From Caprimulgus europaeus (lineage: Eukaryota; Chordata; Aves; Caprimulgiformes; Caprimulgidae): a stretch of DNA of 64,000 nt. The stretch lies in NCBI GenBank assembly GCA_907165065.1, contig OU015525.1, positions 763,754-827,753 on the forward strand. Direction: 5' to 3'. Made by a program: the position numbers and the translations under genes. The notes below the pieces were generated by a model, which was not told where the DNA came from, did no database searches, and saw only the letters and a program-made list of their open reading frames with translations. This document shows, piece after piece, positions 1-12,600 of this stretch; position 1 is the first letter of the stretch; every line of letters starts with the position of its first letter.

Positions 1-343
1 GGAGTCGTTAAGTGGGAAGAGCATGACGAGAACAGACAGTTCTGAGCCCAAAGCCACAGAGGCAGCACGAGTGGCTGCTCCCCTTGGGGGGGATCTGCAC
101 CAAACCATCCCAAACCACGGCCTCTGCTCTGCAAAACACCCCACGGGGGTGGAACAAGTGCCACGAGCTCCAGGAGTGACACCACCAGCACCAGAATGAC
201 CACGGGGCAACCCATGATGAGCCTCAACCAACCTGCTCCTCCAACACATTGTGTTCATTTCATTCTGTTCTCACATGTGGTGTAAATAAAACACTGATCA
301 GAGAGCAGCTCTGCCACCCAGCCAACAACCTGCTTCCACTCAG

Positions 344-575
344 GACATCTCCTTGGGGGGAAAGTCACCTTCCACGTGACAGACACCTTTCCAAGGTGAA
401 GATGGAGCCCACCACGGTCTGGTGGGGCATTGTGACATCTCCTTGGGGGGAAAGTCACCTTCCATGGTCTGGTGGGGCATTGTGACATCTCCTTGGGGGG
501 AAAGTCACCTTCCACATCACAGGCACCTTTCCAAGGTGAAGATGGAGCCCACCATGGTCTGCTGGGGCATTGCTC
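344..575. repeat. Tandem repeat, ~90-bp unit
   Basis: Units start with GACATCTCCTTGGGGGGAAA at 344, 434 and 484. The middle unit lacks about 40 bp. Each carries GGTGAAGATGGAGCCCACCA or part of it. Intronic, beyond the last visible MROH1 exon. Confidence 0.85.
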
Positions 576-1100
576 AGTGTGCCCAGTGCCACCATTCTGG
601 TTGGAAAGAGCCTTTCTCCACCGTTGGGATTAGACAACCATGAGGGATGCCAGCGCCTCTCCAGCTCGTGACGCTCTGTCTGGTGTCTTTCTGGGCTCCT
701 CCAGGCTTTTTTTTTTTAACTTTTTATTTTTCCCCCTCCTTAAGACTAATAATAGCCAGGAAAAAAACCAAGTCTGGAAACCAACAGGAGAATAAAACTG
801 AGATCAGAGCAGAGCTTCCTCCCCGTGGCCAACTCAAGCTCCAGGGGAACCTCGAGGCGTTGAGCTGCTGGAGGGAGGGAGCAGATGGGTGGAGAAGCAG
901 CTCCAGAGGAGGGTTCCCTGCCCTGAATCCCCAGTAACCCTGCAGCACCTCCTGTCCCTGCAGCCTCAGGTGTGGGGTTAACCCCAACATCCCCAGAAAT
1001 TCCAAGTGCTTTAAAGCAAACTCAGGTACCACTCATCAGCTGGGCCATGTGCTGCAGGCTGAGGGGCACCAGAGCTGTGTCAGACACCAAACCACACCAT
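576..1100. other. Intronic or 3'-flanking sequence, no feature seen
   Basis: Read on both strands; no MROH1 exon, CR1 or strong repeat was recognised. Expected to be MROH1 intron 33. Confidence 0.5.
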
Positions 1101-1345
1101 CACACACTGGTTTGGGTGGGAAGGGACCTCAAAGCTCATCCAGTCCCAACCCCCTGCCAGCAGCAGGGACACCTTCCACTAGACCAGGTTGCTCAAAGCC
1201 TCATCCAACCTGGCCCAGAACACTTCCAGGGAGGAGCAGCCACAGCTTCTCTGGCCAACCTGGGCCAGGGTCTCACCACCCTCACACCAAACAATTTCTT
1301 CCTCACATCTCAGCTCCAGCTCCCCTCTGCCACTTTAAATCCAGC
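1101..1345 (-). mobile_element. CR1 fragment
   Basis: Reverse-complement CR1 3' end: GGTTTGGGTGGGAAGGGACC, then CCAACCCCCTGCCAGCAGCA, then the CTCACACCAAACAATTTCTT block shared by many copies here. Confidence 0.9.
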
Positions 1346-1449
1346 ACAGGCAGTGCAGCTGGCCAGGGTGGCTGATGCCCATCAGCACCCAGCCCAGCCC
1401 CAGAGCAGTTCTGTGAGGGTCCCTGGGTGGGCAAAGTCATTATGTGCCA

Positions 1450-1846
1450 TGGAGAGAGGTTGGGAGAGCTGGAGATGTTCTCCTGGAGAAGAGAAGGCTC
1501 TGGGGAGACCTTATTGCACCTTTCCATAGGGAGAAGAAAGATGGGGACAGAGTTTTTAGCAGGGTCTGGAGCTCCAGGACAAGGGGGGACGGTTTTAAAC
1601 TCCAGGAGGGGAGATTGAGAGCAGAGAGAAGGAAGAAATTGGTGACACTGAGGGTGGGGAGACCCTGGCCCAGGTTGCCCAGAGAGGTGGTAGAAGCCCC
1701 ATCCCTGGAAACATTCAAGGTCAGGTTGGGGCTGTGAGCAACCTGGTCTGGTTGGAGATGTCCCTGTCACTGCAGGGGGGTTGGAACTGGGTGACCTTGA
1801 GAAGTCTCCTCCAACCCAAACCATCTGTGATTCCATAATTCTATGA
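1450..1846 (+). mobile_element. CR1 fragment
   Basis: Plus-oriented copy from GGTTGGGAGAGCTGG to the tail ATTCCATAATTCTATG. The GAAGAAATTGGTGACACTGA subfamily. Confidence 0.9.
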
Positions 1847-2243
1847 AGACAGCATCGTGTCCACCTCTGTCCACCCCATGGGCAGCAATGCAGGGTGACC
1901 AAGTCACGTTGCAGCCATTGATGTGAAGAAGCCAAAAAGTTTGCTCCTTCCAGCTTTCCCTCCTCATCCTTCCTGGAAGCAGAGCTGTCCTCCCTCCCCA
2001 GGCAATGTTTATCCACCCCAAGATGCCCAGTGAGCCCTGAGGGGCTCCTTCAAGACCTCCTCTGAGAGTCCATAGGGCTTTTTGGGGTGTCTGTGGCAGT
2101 GACCCAACTGGTGACAAGGTTCTGGCACCACGGCTGCCCCAGCCTGGAGAAGCACACCTCTCCCTGTGGCTGTGGAGGAGGCTGATTTAATGCTTCCCAA
2201 TTTAGAGATTGAGTTCTGCAGAAGAAAACGCACCCAAAAAAAT

Positions 2244-2268
2244 CTAATAATAATAATAATAATAATAA
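2244..2268. repeat. (TAA)n microsatellite
   Basis: About eight TAA units followed by an A run, in the intron after exon 33. Confidence 0.9.
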
Positions 2269-2460
2269 AAAAGAGCCCAAAGCACAGCAGAGGTCAGGCT
2301 GTCACACCTGAGGTGTCCTGGCCTGGGTGTCATGAGCCAGCCCCCTGGTGACAGAGCCAGCCCAGGCTGCTGTGTTTGTACAAACACAAATGAGTTCCAC
2401 ATGGCAGGCAGGAGCCTCTCCCCCCGCGCCGGCCGCCCAGCGCCCCGGCTCTGCTTGTAC

Positions 2461-2669
2461 CTGCAGGGATGGAGGTTCCTGGGGGGCAGGTTTGGGTTGT
2501 TGGTGCTGCTGCTGCTCCTCCTCTCCCTGCTCTGCAGGTTCTTCGGTAGCTGAACACCCACGGTGCAGCTGACACGCAGCAGGAGGGTGACAAACAGCGG
2601 CGGGTAGAGCCCCAGCACCGCTGCCCCAGACTCCGGAGCAGACATGATCTCATACAGAGCACATGTGGC
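2461..2669 (-). CDS. MROH1: MROH1 coding exon 33 (last exon in window)
   Basis: Residues 1206-1274 plus two bases, [20 protein letters not shown], then [20 protein letters not shown] and [20 protein letters not shown], ending NLHPC. Acceptor CTCTCCAG, donor GTACAA. The next human segment (SAVDTLRSMLL) was not found in the remaining 2.4 kb, so the following exons lie off the left edge. Confidence 0.95.
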
Positions 2670-5600
2670 CTGGAGAGAAAAGGGAATGTGCAGGAGAAGA
2701 GGATTAGGAGGGGATCTCCCCCCACACCACGCTCATCTCTGTTAGTAAATAACCCCAGAGAGAGGGATTTGGGGTTTTTCTCCTTCCTACAACCCCGAGG
2801 TTATAACAAAGCGTCGGCGCCTACTCCCAGCGTAACCTCCCCGTATCCCACCCGCGGCTCCGGCCGCTATTACAAGCTCTGCTCCTGAGGAAAGCTGGGT
2901 GTTTCCAGCTGGGAGAGGTTTGAAGTTGGTCCCTGGGGAAAGGAGAGCAGCTCCAAGAGCTCAGGTTTTATGGGCAGGAAGAGAAGGCGCAGGCAGAGCC
3001 CTATTCCGGCCAATTTCAGAGCACAATCCAGAGGGGTGTTAAAAGCAGAGCGGGGAGGGGGGGAGGCTTTGCTTTCAGCACGGCTGAGCCCGTACCATCT
3101 GCACTGGGTCCTTCAGAGGAGGAGGAAATTTTCACAGCTGCTTTAGTGCTTAGAAAGCTGCCAAGCTTGCTGGGTTGATTATTTTTTTTCTGAAGGGATA
3201 AAATGCAAAGTGGCCTCCCTTGAGGACAGACACCTGAGAGGCTTTTTTATGAGCCGGTGGATTAGCTCTAATAGGCATTACACAGCGATGCCTTATTTCC
3301 AGAGCTCCATGCCTGGCACAAACCCCCAAAGCCAAGGAAATTAATAAATAAACAAACAAATAAATAAATAAATAAATGAAATAAAGCATTCCAGGTGTCG
3401 GGAACACCGGGCAGGGAGGCACTTACAGCCAGGGGCAGGGGGGTTGCGATGCGCTCCGATCCGCTCCCCAGCAGGAAGCACTTGCTCTCCTTGTATGGGA
3501 TGTCCCTGTTGACCTTCTCCAGGAGCTGCTCCAGGATCTGTGAGGTGAGGGTGGGCTCGGTGGCCAGGGACCTCCACATGGTGCAGGTGTGGCTGGAGGA
3601 GAGAAGGGAGGGGGGCGTTGCTTTGGCACCGGCTGCCATCGTTCGCTCGCTGCCTGGTTTGCGGAGCGGCACCAGCCCCCTCCCCGTGCCAGGGAACACC
3701 CGGGTCATGTCACAGAATCATCAAACAGTTTGGTGGGAAAAGATCATTATGATCATCTGGTCCAACCATAAACCTGACATTGCCAAGGTCACCCCTAACC
3801 CATGTCCCTCAGCACCACATCTACACACCCTTTAAATCCCACCAGGGATGGGGACTCCACCACTGCCCTGAGCAGCCTGTTCCAATGCTTGAAACCCTTT
3901 CAGTGAAGGATTTTGTCCTAATATCCAACCTAAACCTCCCCTGTCACCCACTGCACAAGCACAGGTGAGGAGTGTGTCACCCCCAGACAGGAGCCACCTG
4001 GCTCAGCCCAGCTCACACCTCACTACCGGCAAAGCCAGCACTGAGTGGGAGCCGGCACCGGCCAGCGCCGGCGGGCGAGCCATCCGGGTGGCTCACGGGA
4101 GCTGTGTGCCAGGGAAGGGTTCACAGCAGCCTCCTGCAATAGCAGAGGCTGTGCTGTGTGATCCTCACCCCATGGCTGCTCTTGGACAACACCCAAAGCC
4201 ACCTCAGAACCCCCGAGAGCTCCTGCCTTGCCCCGAGCGGTCTGCGAGCTGCTCGCCGCGGTGGGGACGGAGCAGCAGTTGCAGCACAAGGAGAAGGAGA
4301 ACATCTGCTCAAGCTTCAGCCACCACCACAGCCAGCAGCTCTGGGGTAGGTGACCTCCTCCATGAAGCAGCACCGAGCATCCCCACCACGCTGGGCTCTG
4401 TGGGGCCAGCTTGGCGCCTCTAAACCCCCCAAGTCCCCCCGAAAGGCAGCTCCGGCAGCAAGCGGCCGCGCTGATCCTCAGCGTGCAGGAGGAAATTCCT
4501 GCAGGCTCTGGTTACTGGGGGAAGGAGCCAAAGGATTATCCATGGCTTAGGCAAAAGCTGCTGCACAGCCCAGGCACCGCCAGAGCCCGTGCAGGCACCG
4601 GGTCACGGCGGCAGCGGGGGGCAGGACCTGTCGAAGGGCAGAGCGCTGCTCAGCAGGCTGGAGACCACCACGCTCTTGTGCTGGGAGGCCAAGATGTAAA
4701 CGGTCTGCTGGGCTGCCTTCCGGATGTGCTCCTCATCCACCTCCTCCAGCTTGCTGTGGATGATGCTCATGATGTCAGGAACCTGAGGGAAGAGGAGATG
4801 GTGGCTGTCAGCTGAGGGTCATGCTGAGCACTGGGGGTCACCTGCAGCCAGGACACACGTGTCCCTTCCCCTCGACCGCAGCCCAGGCAGGTAGTGGCAG
4901 GTCAGGAGTGGGCAGACCACCAGTTTATCTTCCCAGCTGAGGGAAGTCTCCCAGCTCCCAGCACCACAGACCTCTCTGGAAGTCAAGGATCCTTCCCCAC
5001 CCTGCCCCCCAGGAGATGGAGGAGGCTGCAGAGTGTTCCCAGGGGAAAAGAGGATCCAGCAAGGCCACCCTCAACCCCCCCAGCAAGGACCTGACGCTGA
5101 GCCCCAGCCCCGAGGCGGGGGCAGGCAGAGCGGCTGCGGAAGCGAGTTCCTGGGAGGAACTGAAGCTGAACGCAGGGAAACCCCTCGGCACTGCCTGGGA
5201 GAGGCACGTTAAGACCAAAGGGAGGTTCAGACACAGCCCAGGCCTGGCTGCAAGCTCCTGAGATGAGGTGCAGAGCAGCCCAGAGCCCCGAGCCCAGCCC
5301 CACCGGCTCCAAGGCTTCAGCATCAGTTCAGATGTCAGGGGCTGGGTTGGACTGGATCTACCCTAAAGGTGACTCATGTGAGCTGGAGCAATCCCATGCA
5401 GGATAGAGGGTAAGAGGTAGTGAGGGGGACTTGAGCAGAAGCTCTAGAGTAAAAGAAAGGCCAAGGAGTAGCTGGAGACCTGGTGTTTCTAATTACTGCC
5501 AGAGAAAGGGGGAGCTTAGCCCCAAAGGTGGGGGATTAGACTGAAAAGCCTCCTGGTCCAGCACCTCTAAGCCCTGCAAGCACCCAGACTGCTGTCCCTG

Positions 5601-6647
5601 CCAGGAACCCTGGGCTCCCCCCGAGCTCACAGAGGTTTCTCAGGGAGCTTGAGCCCTTCTGGTAAAATGAGCTTCTCTGAACTCCTCAACCCAAGTGAGA
5701 GCCAGACTGGAGTGACCTCGCCAGCAGCCACCTCCTCCGGCCACACTGCAGCCTCCTCTGACAACAAGGATGGAGGAGCAGAGTGTGAGCACATGGGAAC
5801 CGAGGAAGGTCAGGAGTGACAGCCCCCAAAAGCTCTGGGACAAGGGTTCCTCGGTCAGAAAGGTAAAGGCTGATAGAGACAGGGTTAAACAAACACCTCT
5901 CTCCACAGAATGGCCTCAACAGGAAGAGACCTTTCAGATCATAGAATCACAGAATCCCAGACTGGTTTGGGTGGGAAGGGACCTTAAAGCTCATCCAGTC
6001 CCACCCCCACTGCCAGCAGCAGGGACACCTTCCACTAGACCAGGTGGCTCAAAGCCTCATCCAACCTGGCCCAGAACACTTCCAGGGAGGAGCAGCCACA
6101 GCTTCTCTGGCCAACCTGGGACAGGGTCTCACCACCCTCACACCAAACAATTTCTTCCTCACATCTCAGGTCCATCTCCCCTCTGACACTTTCAAGCCAT
6201 CACCCCTTGTTCTGTCACTCCCTGCCCTTGGCCAAAGTCCCTCCCCAGCCTTCCTGGAGCCCCTTCAGGCACTGGGAGGCCACTGGAAGGTCTCCCTGGA
6301 GCCTTCTCTTCTCCAGGCTGAACAGCCCCAACTCTCTCAGCCTGTCCTCACAGCAGAGCTGCTCCAGCCCTGGCATCATCCTGGTGGCCTCCTCTGGGCT
6401 GGCTCCAGTAGCTCCATGTCCTTGTGCTGTTGGTGGCCCCAGCACTGGAGGCAGCACTGCAGGGGGGGTCTCAGGAGAGCGGAGCAGAGGGGCAGAATCC
6501 CCTCCCTGGCCCTGCTGCCCACGCTGCTCTGGGTGCAGCCCAGGACACGGTGATGGGCTCTGTGCTGCCAGCGCTCGGTGCTGCCTCATGTGGAGCTTCT
6601 TGACAACACAACCAAGCCATTGGGACCACAGAGGCCATCCCAAAGCC

Positions 6648-6685
<38 letters not shown>

Positions 6686-9600
6686 GCACAGCAGAGCTTA
6701 CCTTCTCCTGCAGAACCCCCCCACGCTCCTTGAGGAGGGAGTTGATCATGACAGTGGCTGCCCGGGAACAGTTCTTGTCAGGGTCTGCCAGCCCCTCGAA
6801 CATGGCCAGCAGGAGGCTCATCAGCTGCTCCGGAGGGACACGCTTCCCGATCACCTGCGAGGAGAGCAAGTGCAGCTAAGCAGCAGGGCTTTGTCACTCT
6901 CCAGAGACACCAGTCCCTTGGATTACACCAGCAGAGCTCAGACACAGAGGTTCCCCAGCTGCTGGATGCTGTTCCTCAGCTCGGTGCCCTGCAGGAACAT
7001 CAGCCAGGAGCACAAATCGGTGGTAACAGAGGGGAACAAGGGCCAGATGACAGCTCTGAGGGAGGCCAGAGGCCACCTGCCCCATGCCATTGGCCAGGTA
7101 ACCTGGGGCTCTCTTGGGATGGGTTGGGACAACACAATCAAGGCATTAATTCTGCTCTGGAGACCACCCAACCACTGGGAGAGTGCTCCTCATCACACCC
7201 TCCAGACCTGAGGGTGGAACAAGCTGCTCAGGAGAGAAGTTTGTCGGGTGAATGTCCACTGGAGTGACAACGTTTGAGGAATGGCAGCTTTTCAGGACAA
7301 AAAAGATCCAACCAGCTTCTCTAGAGCTACAGGTCCTGCTGGGGCAATGCCTGCAGAGCTCTCAGCACAGACAGTGGCCATCAAAGAGGAGTTCACCCAT
7401 GCTGCTCTCACAAGTGCAGAGCGGTCACCTCATATCCCACCCCTCATCACCAGATCCCAGATGCTGTCCACATCATTCCAATCATGGTGGACCTGCAGCT
7501 CCTGAGCCAACCACCTCATGCTCCACAGGAAACAGGACCTCCAGGGCTTCCTTTAGCCAGCAGCTTCCACCAGGGAGCAGGAGGAACCAAAGCCTCCACC
7601 CTGGAGCATGCTGAGGGCCCACGCAGGTCTCTAGGGCTGAGCTAGACCACCTTCACTATAGCTTGTAGATGACATGGACAGAAACTACTTCCATCATCTA
7701 ACAGCCAAGGATGTTTGCAACCCCAGCACTGGGACCACTGATGGGTGAGGAGCTCAGGCTGCAGGTCAGACCCTGAACAGAGGCACCAGCCCACAGCCCA
7801 GCCAGACACGAGTCCCTGCCCGTGTCCACTGCACCCCAGAGCATCTGCACAGACATCCTCACTGGGTCCCTCATGGTCCTCAAAGAGGGGACCAGCAGTT
7901 TCCCACTGCAGGGGAGATGTTCCAAGCACCCCCACCCAGGCCAGGGGAACTCTCCAGCTGGAGGAGAAGACAGCAGCAGCTTGTTTCCTGCTGCAAGACT
8001 GGGGCTCCCCACCAGCCTCCACGTAGGTGCTCAGAACAGATGAGGCATCGAGTCCTCTGCAGCTCCTTCTCCACCACCCTGCAAAGACCATGGCCGTGCT
8101 GGATCTGCCCTCCACCTTACCATGGCAATGTTGTTGCAGGTGTGGAAGAGAACAGTGAAATCAGGCTCCTCCAGGCCTTTCTTCAGAGCTTTCAGCCCTT
8201 CCACCATCTCATCTCTGTGATCCCGGGCGAAACCTGCATCCAGAGGAGGCACTCAGCAGCGTTCCTCAGACCTACACCCACGTGCTGCAGAGCTGGGTTT
8301 GAATTCATGAGCTGGCCCAGCTGCCAGGGGGGAACCGAGAAACAGAAGCTGCTGCCAAGGGCCAGAAGATTTTGCCCTGCAAGGAGCCACACTGCTCTGG
8401 AGAGCAGGACCCAAAGTCCTCTCCTGGCCATGTAGGGGCTGTGCTTTCCTCAAAGCCCCTGCTCAGATCATCCGAAGTGGAGGACTGACCTCTCCTGGAG
8501 AGAGGGAGAACATCAGGCTGAACACCAGCCTCGGAAACCTGCTCTGCTCTCGAGTGTTGGAGAAAGCCTCTGAAACCCCAACCCTCCAGTGATGTTCTCC
8601 ACCAGCCCCGTTTCTCCAGCACACCACGTCTGCAGGTGGCTGTGTGCATGGAGGGATGGGACATGCACCCAAGAAGGTTCCTGCTGCTGCTGCTGCTGGC
8701 ACCAACCACTCAGGCAGTGAAACCCCAGGTGCCCACCTTCATAGCAGAGCTGGATGTAGAGCAGGCAGTAGACACAGTCCACGGCGTCCCGGCGAACGCT
8801 GGCCAGGGAGTCGGAGCAGCGCGGGGAGAAGAGCGCGATCAGGACGCCGAGGTTGTAGAAGGGGATGACGGTCTGTGGGGATGGCACAGAGGTGACCATG
8901 AGCACAGCACCCACCTACTGCCATGAAGGCCATGGGGAGGGATGGAGGGATGCAGCAGCCCCAGCGAGGCCGGCAGCAGCTCGGGCGCCTGGTGCACTCA
9001 CGCTGACGTTCAGCTTGCTCAGGTAGAACTCCAACAGGGCAGCGCTGACCTCCACCGCCCGCTGCCGCTCCTGCTCCTTGTGCGACCTGATCCAGGGGCC
9101 TAAATGCTACAGGAGAACACCATCAGCACAGAGCCCAGGTGGCCCAAGGGCATCCTGGCCTGGATCAGCACCAGTGTGGCCAGTAGGAGCAGGGAAGTTC
9201 TCTTCCCCCTGCACTGGGCACTGGTGAGGCCACAGCTCCAGTGCTGGGTTCAGTGTTGGGCCCCTGAGTCCAAGAAGGACCTGGAGGTGCTGGAGCGTGT
9301 CCAGAGAAGGGAACGGAGCTGGGGAAGGGTCTGGAGCACAAGTGTGCTGAGTTCAGGCTGAGGGAACTGGGGGTGCTGAGCCTGGAGAAAAGGAGGCTGA
9401 GGGGAGACCTTCTGGCTCTGTCCAAGTCCCTTGGAGGAGGGTGCAGAGAGGTGGGGGTGGGTCTGTTCAACCCAGGACCAAGGGACAGGACAAGAGGAAA
9501 TGGGCTCCAGTTGTGGCCAGGGCAGCTGAGATGGGATGTGAGGAAGAATTTCTTTGCTGAAAGGGTTCTGAGGCATTGGAAGGGGTTGCCCAGGGCAGTG

Positions 9601-12600
9601 GTGGAGTCCCCATCCTTTTAAAAGCCATGGAGATGTGGTGTTGAGGGACATGGGTGAGAGGTGGAGTTGTCAGTGTTGGGTTCATGGTTGGACTCAAAGA
9701 CCTTAAAGGTCTTTTCCAACTGCAGTGATTCTACATTTCTATGCTCAGAAAGGGGAGCAGAACCTTGGCTGCTCTGCTGTGTGCAGCCAACGTGTCCTTC
9801 AGGCCATGGTGCACACTGGGCTGTGGGAGCTACGGCCCCGACTGTACCAGCTCATCCTGGCTCATCTTCAGGACAACGCTGGGTCTCTGCCTCCTGGTCA
9901 GGCTGTGTGTGTGTGTGTGCCCCACTACCAGAGACCTCCTCACCAGCCACATGCTGGCCACCCTTCCCAGGCACCAGCAGACATGCCCAAAGGGGCAACC
10001 ATGTGCTTCCTCCCCCAGAGACCTTGTCCCAGCCAGGCAGCCACCCACCACCCCAGAGCAGCCATGCTCTGTGCCCAGTCTCTGCAGGATGGGGACCAGG
10101 GTCACACCAGACCTCACATCACATGGAGAAGTGAGGACCAGGCTCACCAATTCCTGCTCTGGGACCAAAGCAGTCTCTGCCTCATGACCTCTGCTCGGCA
10201 GGCAGACACCTCAGCTTCCCTGCTTCTCCCTGAAGAACCCACCCCAGCCAGGCTGCACCTACCGCAAACATGTCCTGCAGCCCATGGGGGGTCAGGTTCC
10301 TCTGCAGAAGACTCTTCAGCAGGTCTTTAAGGGCACTGATGGTGTCACCATACAGCATCTAAGGAGGAAAGATGGATCACAGGCTACACAAGCACTGCAC
10401 CTCACCCCAGAGAGCCAGCCCAGGCCTGCGAGGGGGGAGAACTTGCTCTCTGCACCGATTCCAGTGCTGGGCCCCTGAGTCCAAGAAGGACCTGGAGGTG
10501 CTGGAGCGTGTCCAGAGAAGGGAACGGAGCTGGGGAAGGGTCTGGAGCACAAGTGTGCTGAGTTCCCGGCTGAGGGAACTGGGGGTGCTGAGCCTGGAGA
10601 AAAGGAGCCTCAGGGGAGACCTTCTGGCTCTGTCCAAGTCCCTTGGAGGAGGGTGCAGAGAGGTGGGGTTGGGTCTGTTCCACCAAGGAGCAAGGGACAG
10701 GACAAGAGGAAATGGGCTCCAGTTGTGGCCAGGGCAGCTGAGATGGGATGTGAGGAAGAATTTCTTTGCTGAAAGGGTTCTGAGGCATTGGAAGGGGTTG
10801 CCCAGGGCAGGGGTGGAGTCCCCATCCCTGGAGGTGTTCAAAAGCCAGGTAGATGAGGTGCTCAGAGATCAGGTCCAGCAGTGGACAGGTACAGTTGGAC
10901 TTGATGATCTCAATGGTCTTTTCTAACCAACCAATCCCATTATTCTATTCTCAGCTTGTAGGACTCTCCCAGGTGCTGGGTGCCAAGATGCCACCACCTC
11001 CAGCTCAGCAGGAAACCACAGCAGGGACTGAAACCCACGCTGCAAAATCCCCCTTCACTGGAAGCACTGGGCCCATGGTGGGAGTCAGCAGAGTGGTGGC
11101 CACGACCTGCACCGAGTGCCAGCAGGTGCCCAGAGCCCAGCATGCCAACACTAATGCTTCAGGGCAGACTTGCCAGGGGGAATTTGGTCCTTGTCCTCCT
11201 TGGGGATAAATTCCAGCGAGCCCAGCCTGAAGGAGCCTTTTGAAGAGGCCCATGACTTCCATCCAGGACTTATTTTTGGCTCAACTCCAAAAAAAACAAA
11301 AATAATTAAAAACTACCAATCTTCACAGGGTGGAAAAGAAGGAGAAAAGGATTCTTCACTTCAACTTCTAGGGCAGATGCCTGCAAACACCAGGCAGGGC
11401 CAAGCAGAGCCCCGGGGTCCTGCTCACCTTGACAGAGCCACAGTGGGTGATGTGGTGGAGCACAGAGCTGCTCTGCAGCCAGCCCAGCAGCTGCAACAGC
11501 TTCATTAGCAGCGTTCTCTGCACTCATTAAGCACTCACCACAACTGAGGAGCAGCTGCAGCCTTTCAAAGGCAGTGATGTAAACAGCTCCCTTCTGCCCT
11601 GCAGGCTTTCCAGGATCATTTCATTATTAGTATTATTATTATTATTATTTCCCCCCCCTCCAGGGACTTCACACTCTCATTGGCAGCGCTGGGACCCGCT
11701 GATAAGCTCCTGTTTTCTCCCAGAAGGGCTTTTCAAGAGATAAGGGAGCCAAGAGAGAGCAGGAGGCTGCAGCTCACTTCCTTGCTTCCCCCTCGAGGTG
11801 CCCAGCTGAAATGAAAACAGGTTTTCCCCACCACTGATCTGCTGCTGGGGAGGTGCTGGGAACACAGGAGCTGACAGCTCAGGGATGGGGATGAGGCATC
11901 TGCCCCAAAACCAGCGACCCGGAGCCGCCGCGGGCGCAGCTCCTGCACTGGATCTGCACCCGGGACACAGGAACACTGCAGAGCCCGGCCTTGTGACAAG
12001 GACAAGGGCTGGGACCTGCCCTTGGGTCACAACAACCCCCGGCAGCTCCAGGCTTGGGGAGGAGTGGGGGGAGAGCTGCTGGGCACAGAGGGACCTGGGG
12101 GTGTTGGGCAACAGCAGCTGAACAGGAGCCAGCAGAGAGCCCAGGTGGCCAAGAAGGCCAAGGGCATCCTGGCCTGGATCAGCACCAGTGTGGCCAGTAG
12201 GAGCAGGGAAGTTCTCTTCCCCCTGCACTGGGCACTGGTGAGGCCACAGCTCGAGTGCTGGGTTCAGTGTTGGGCCCCTGAGTCCAAGAAGGACCTGGAG
12301 GTGCTGGAGCGTGTCCAGAGAAGGGAACGGAGCTGGGGAAGGGTCTGGAGCACAAGTGTGCTGAGTTCAGGCTGAGGGAACTGGGGGTGCTGAGCCTGGA
12401 GAAAAGGAGGCTGAGGGGAGACCTTCTGGCTCTGTCCAAGTCCCTTGGAGGAGGGTGCAGAGAGGTGGGGGTGGGTCTGTCCAACCAAGGAGCAAGGGCC
12501 AGGACAAGACGAAATGGGCTCCAGTTGTGCCCAGGGCAGTTGAGATGGGATGTGAGGAAGAATTTCTTTGCTGAAAGGGTTCTGAGGCATTGGAAGGGGT

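Noticed and set aside
249-643. Small open frames near the left edge
   Set aside because: They overlap a ~90-bp tandem repeat on both strands and have no similarity to MROH1 or another protein.
1-2460. Further MROH1 exons left of exon 33
   Set aside because: I searched by eye for the next human segment (SAVDTLRSMLL...EDVVQ) and did not find it; it is presumably outside the window.
6207-7211. 334-codon plus-strand frame
   Set aside because: Starts in an inverted CR1 copy, reads through the CAG repeat and the antisense of MROH1 exon 30.
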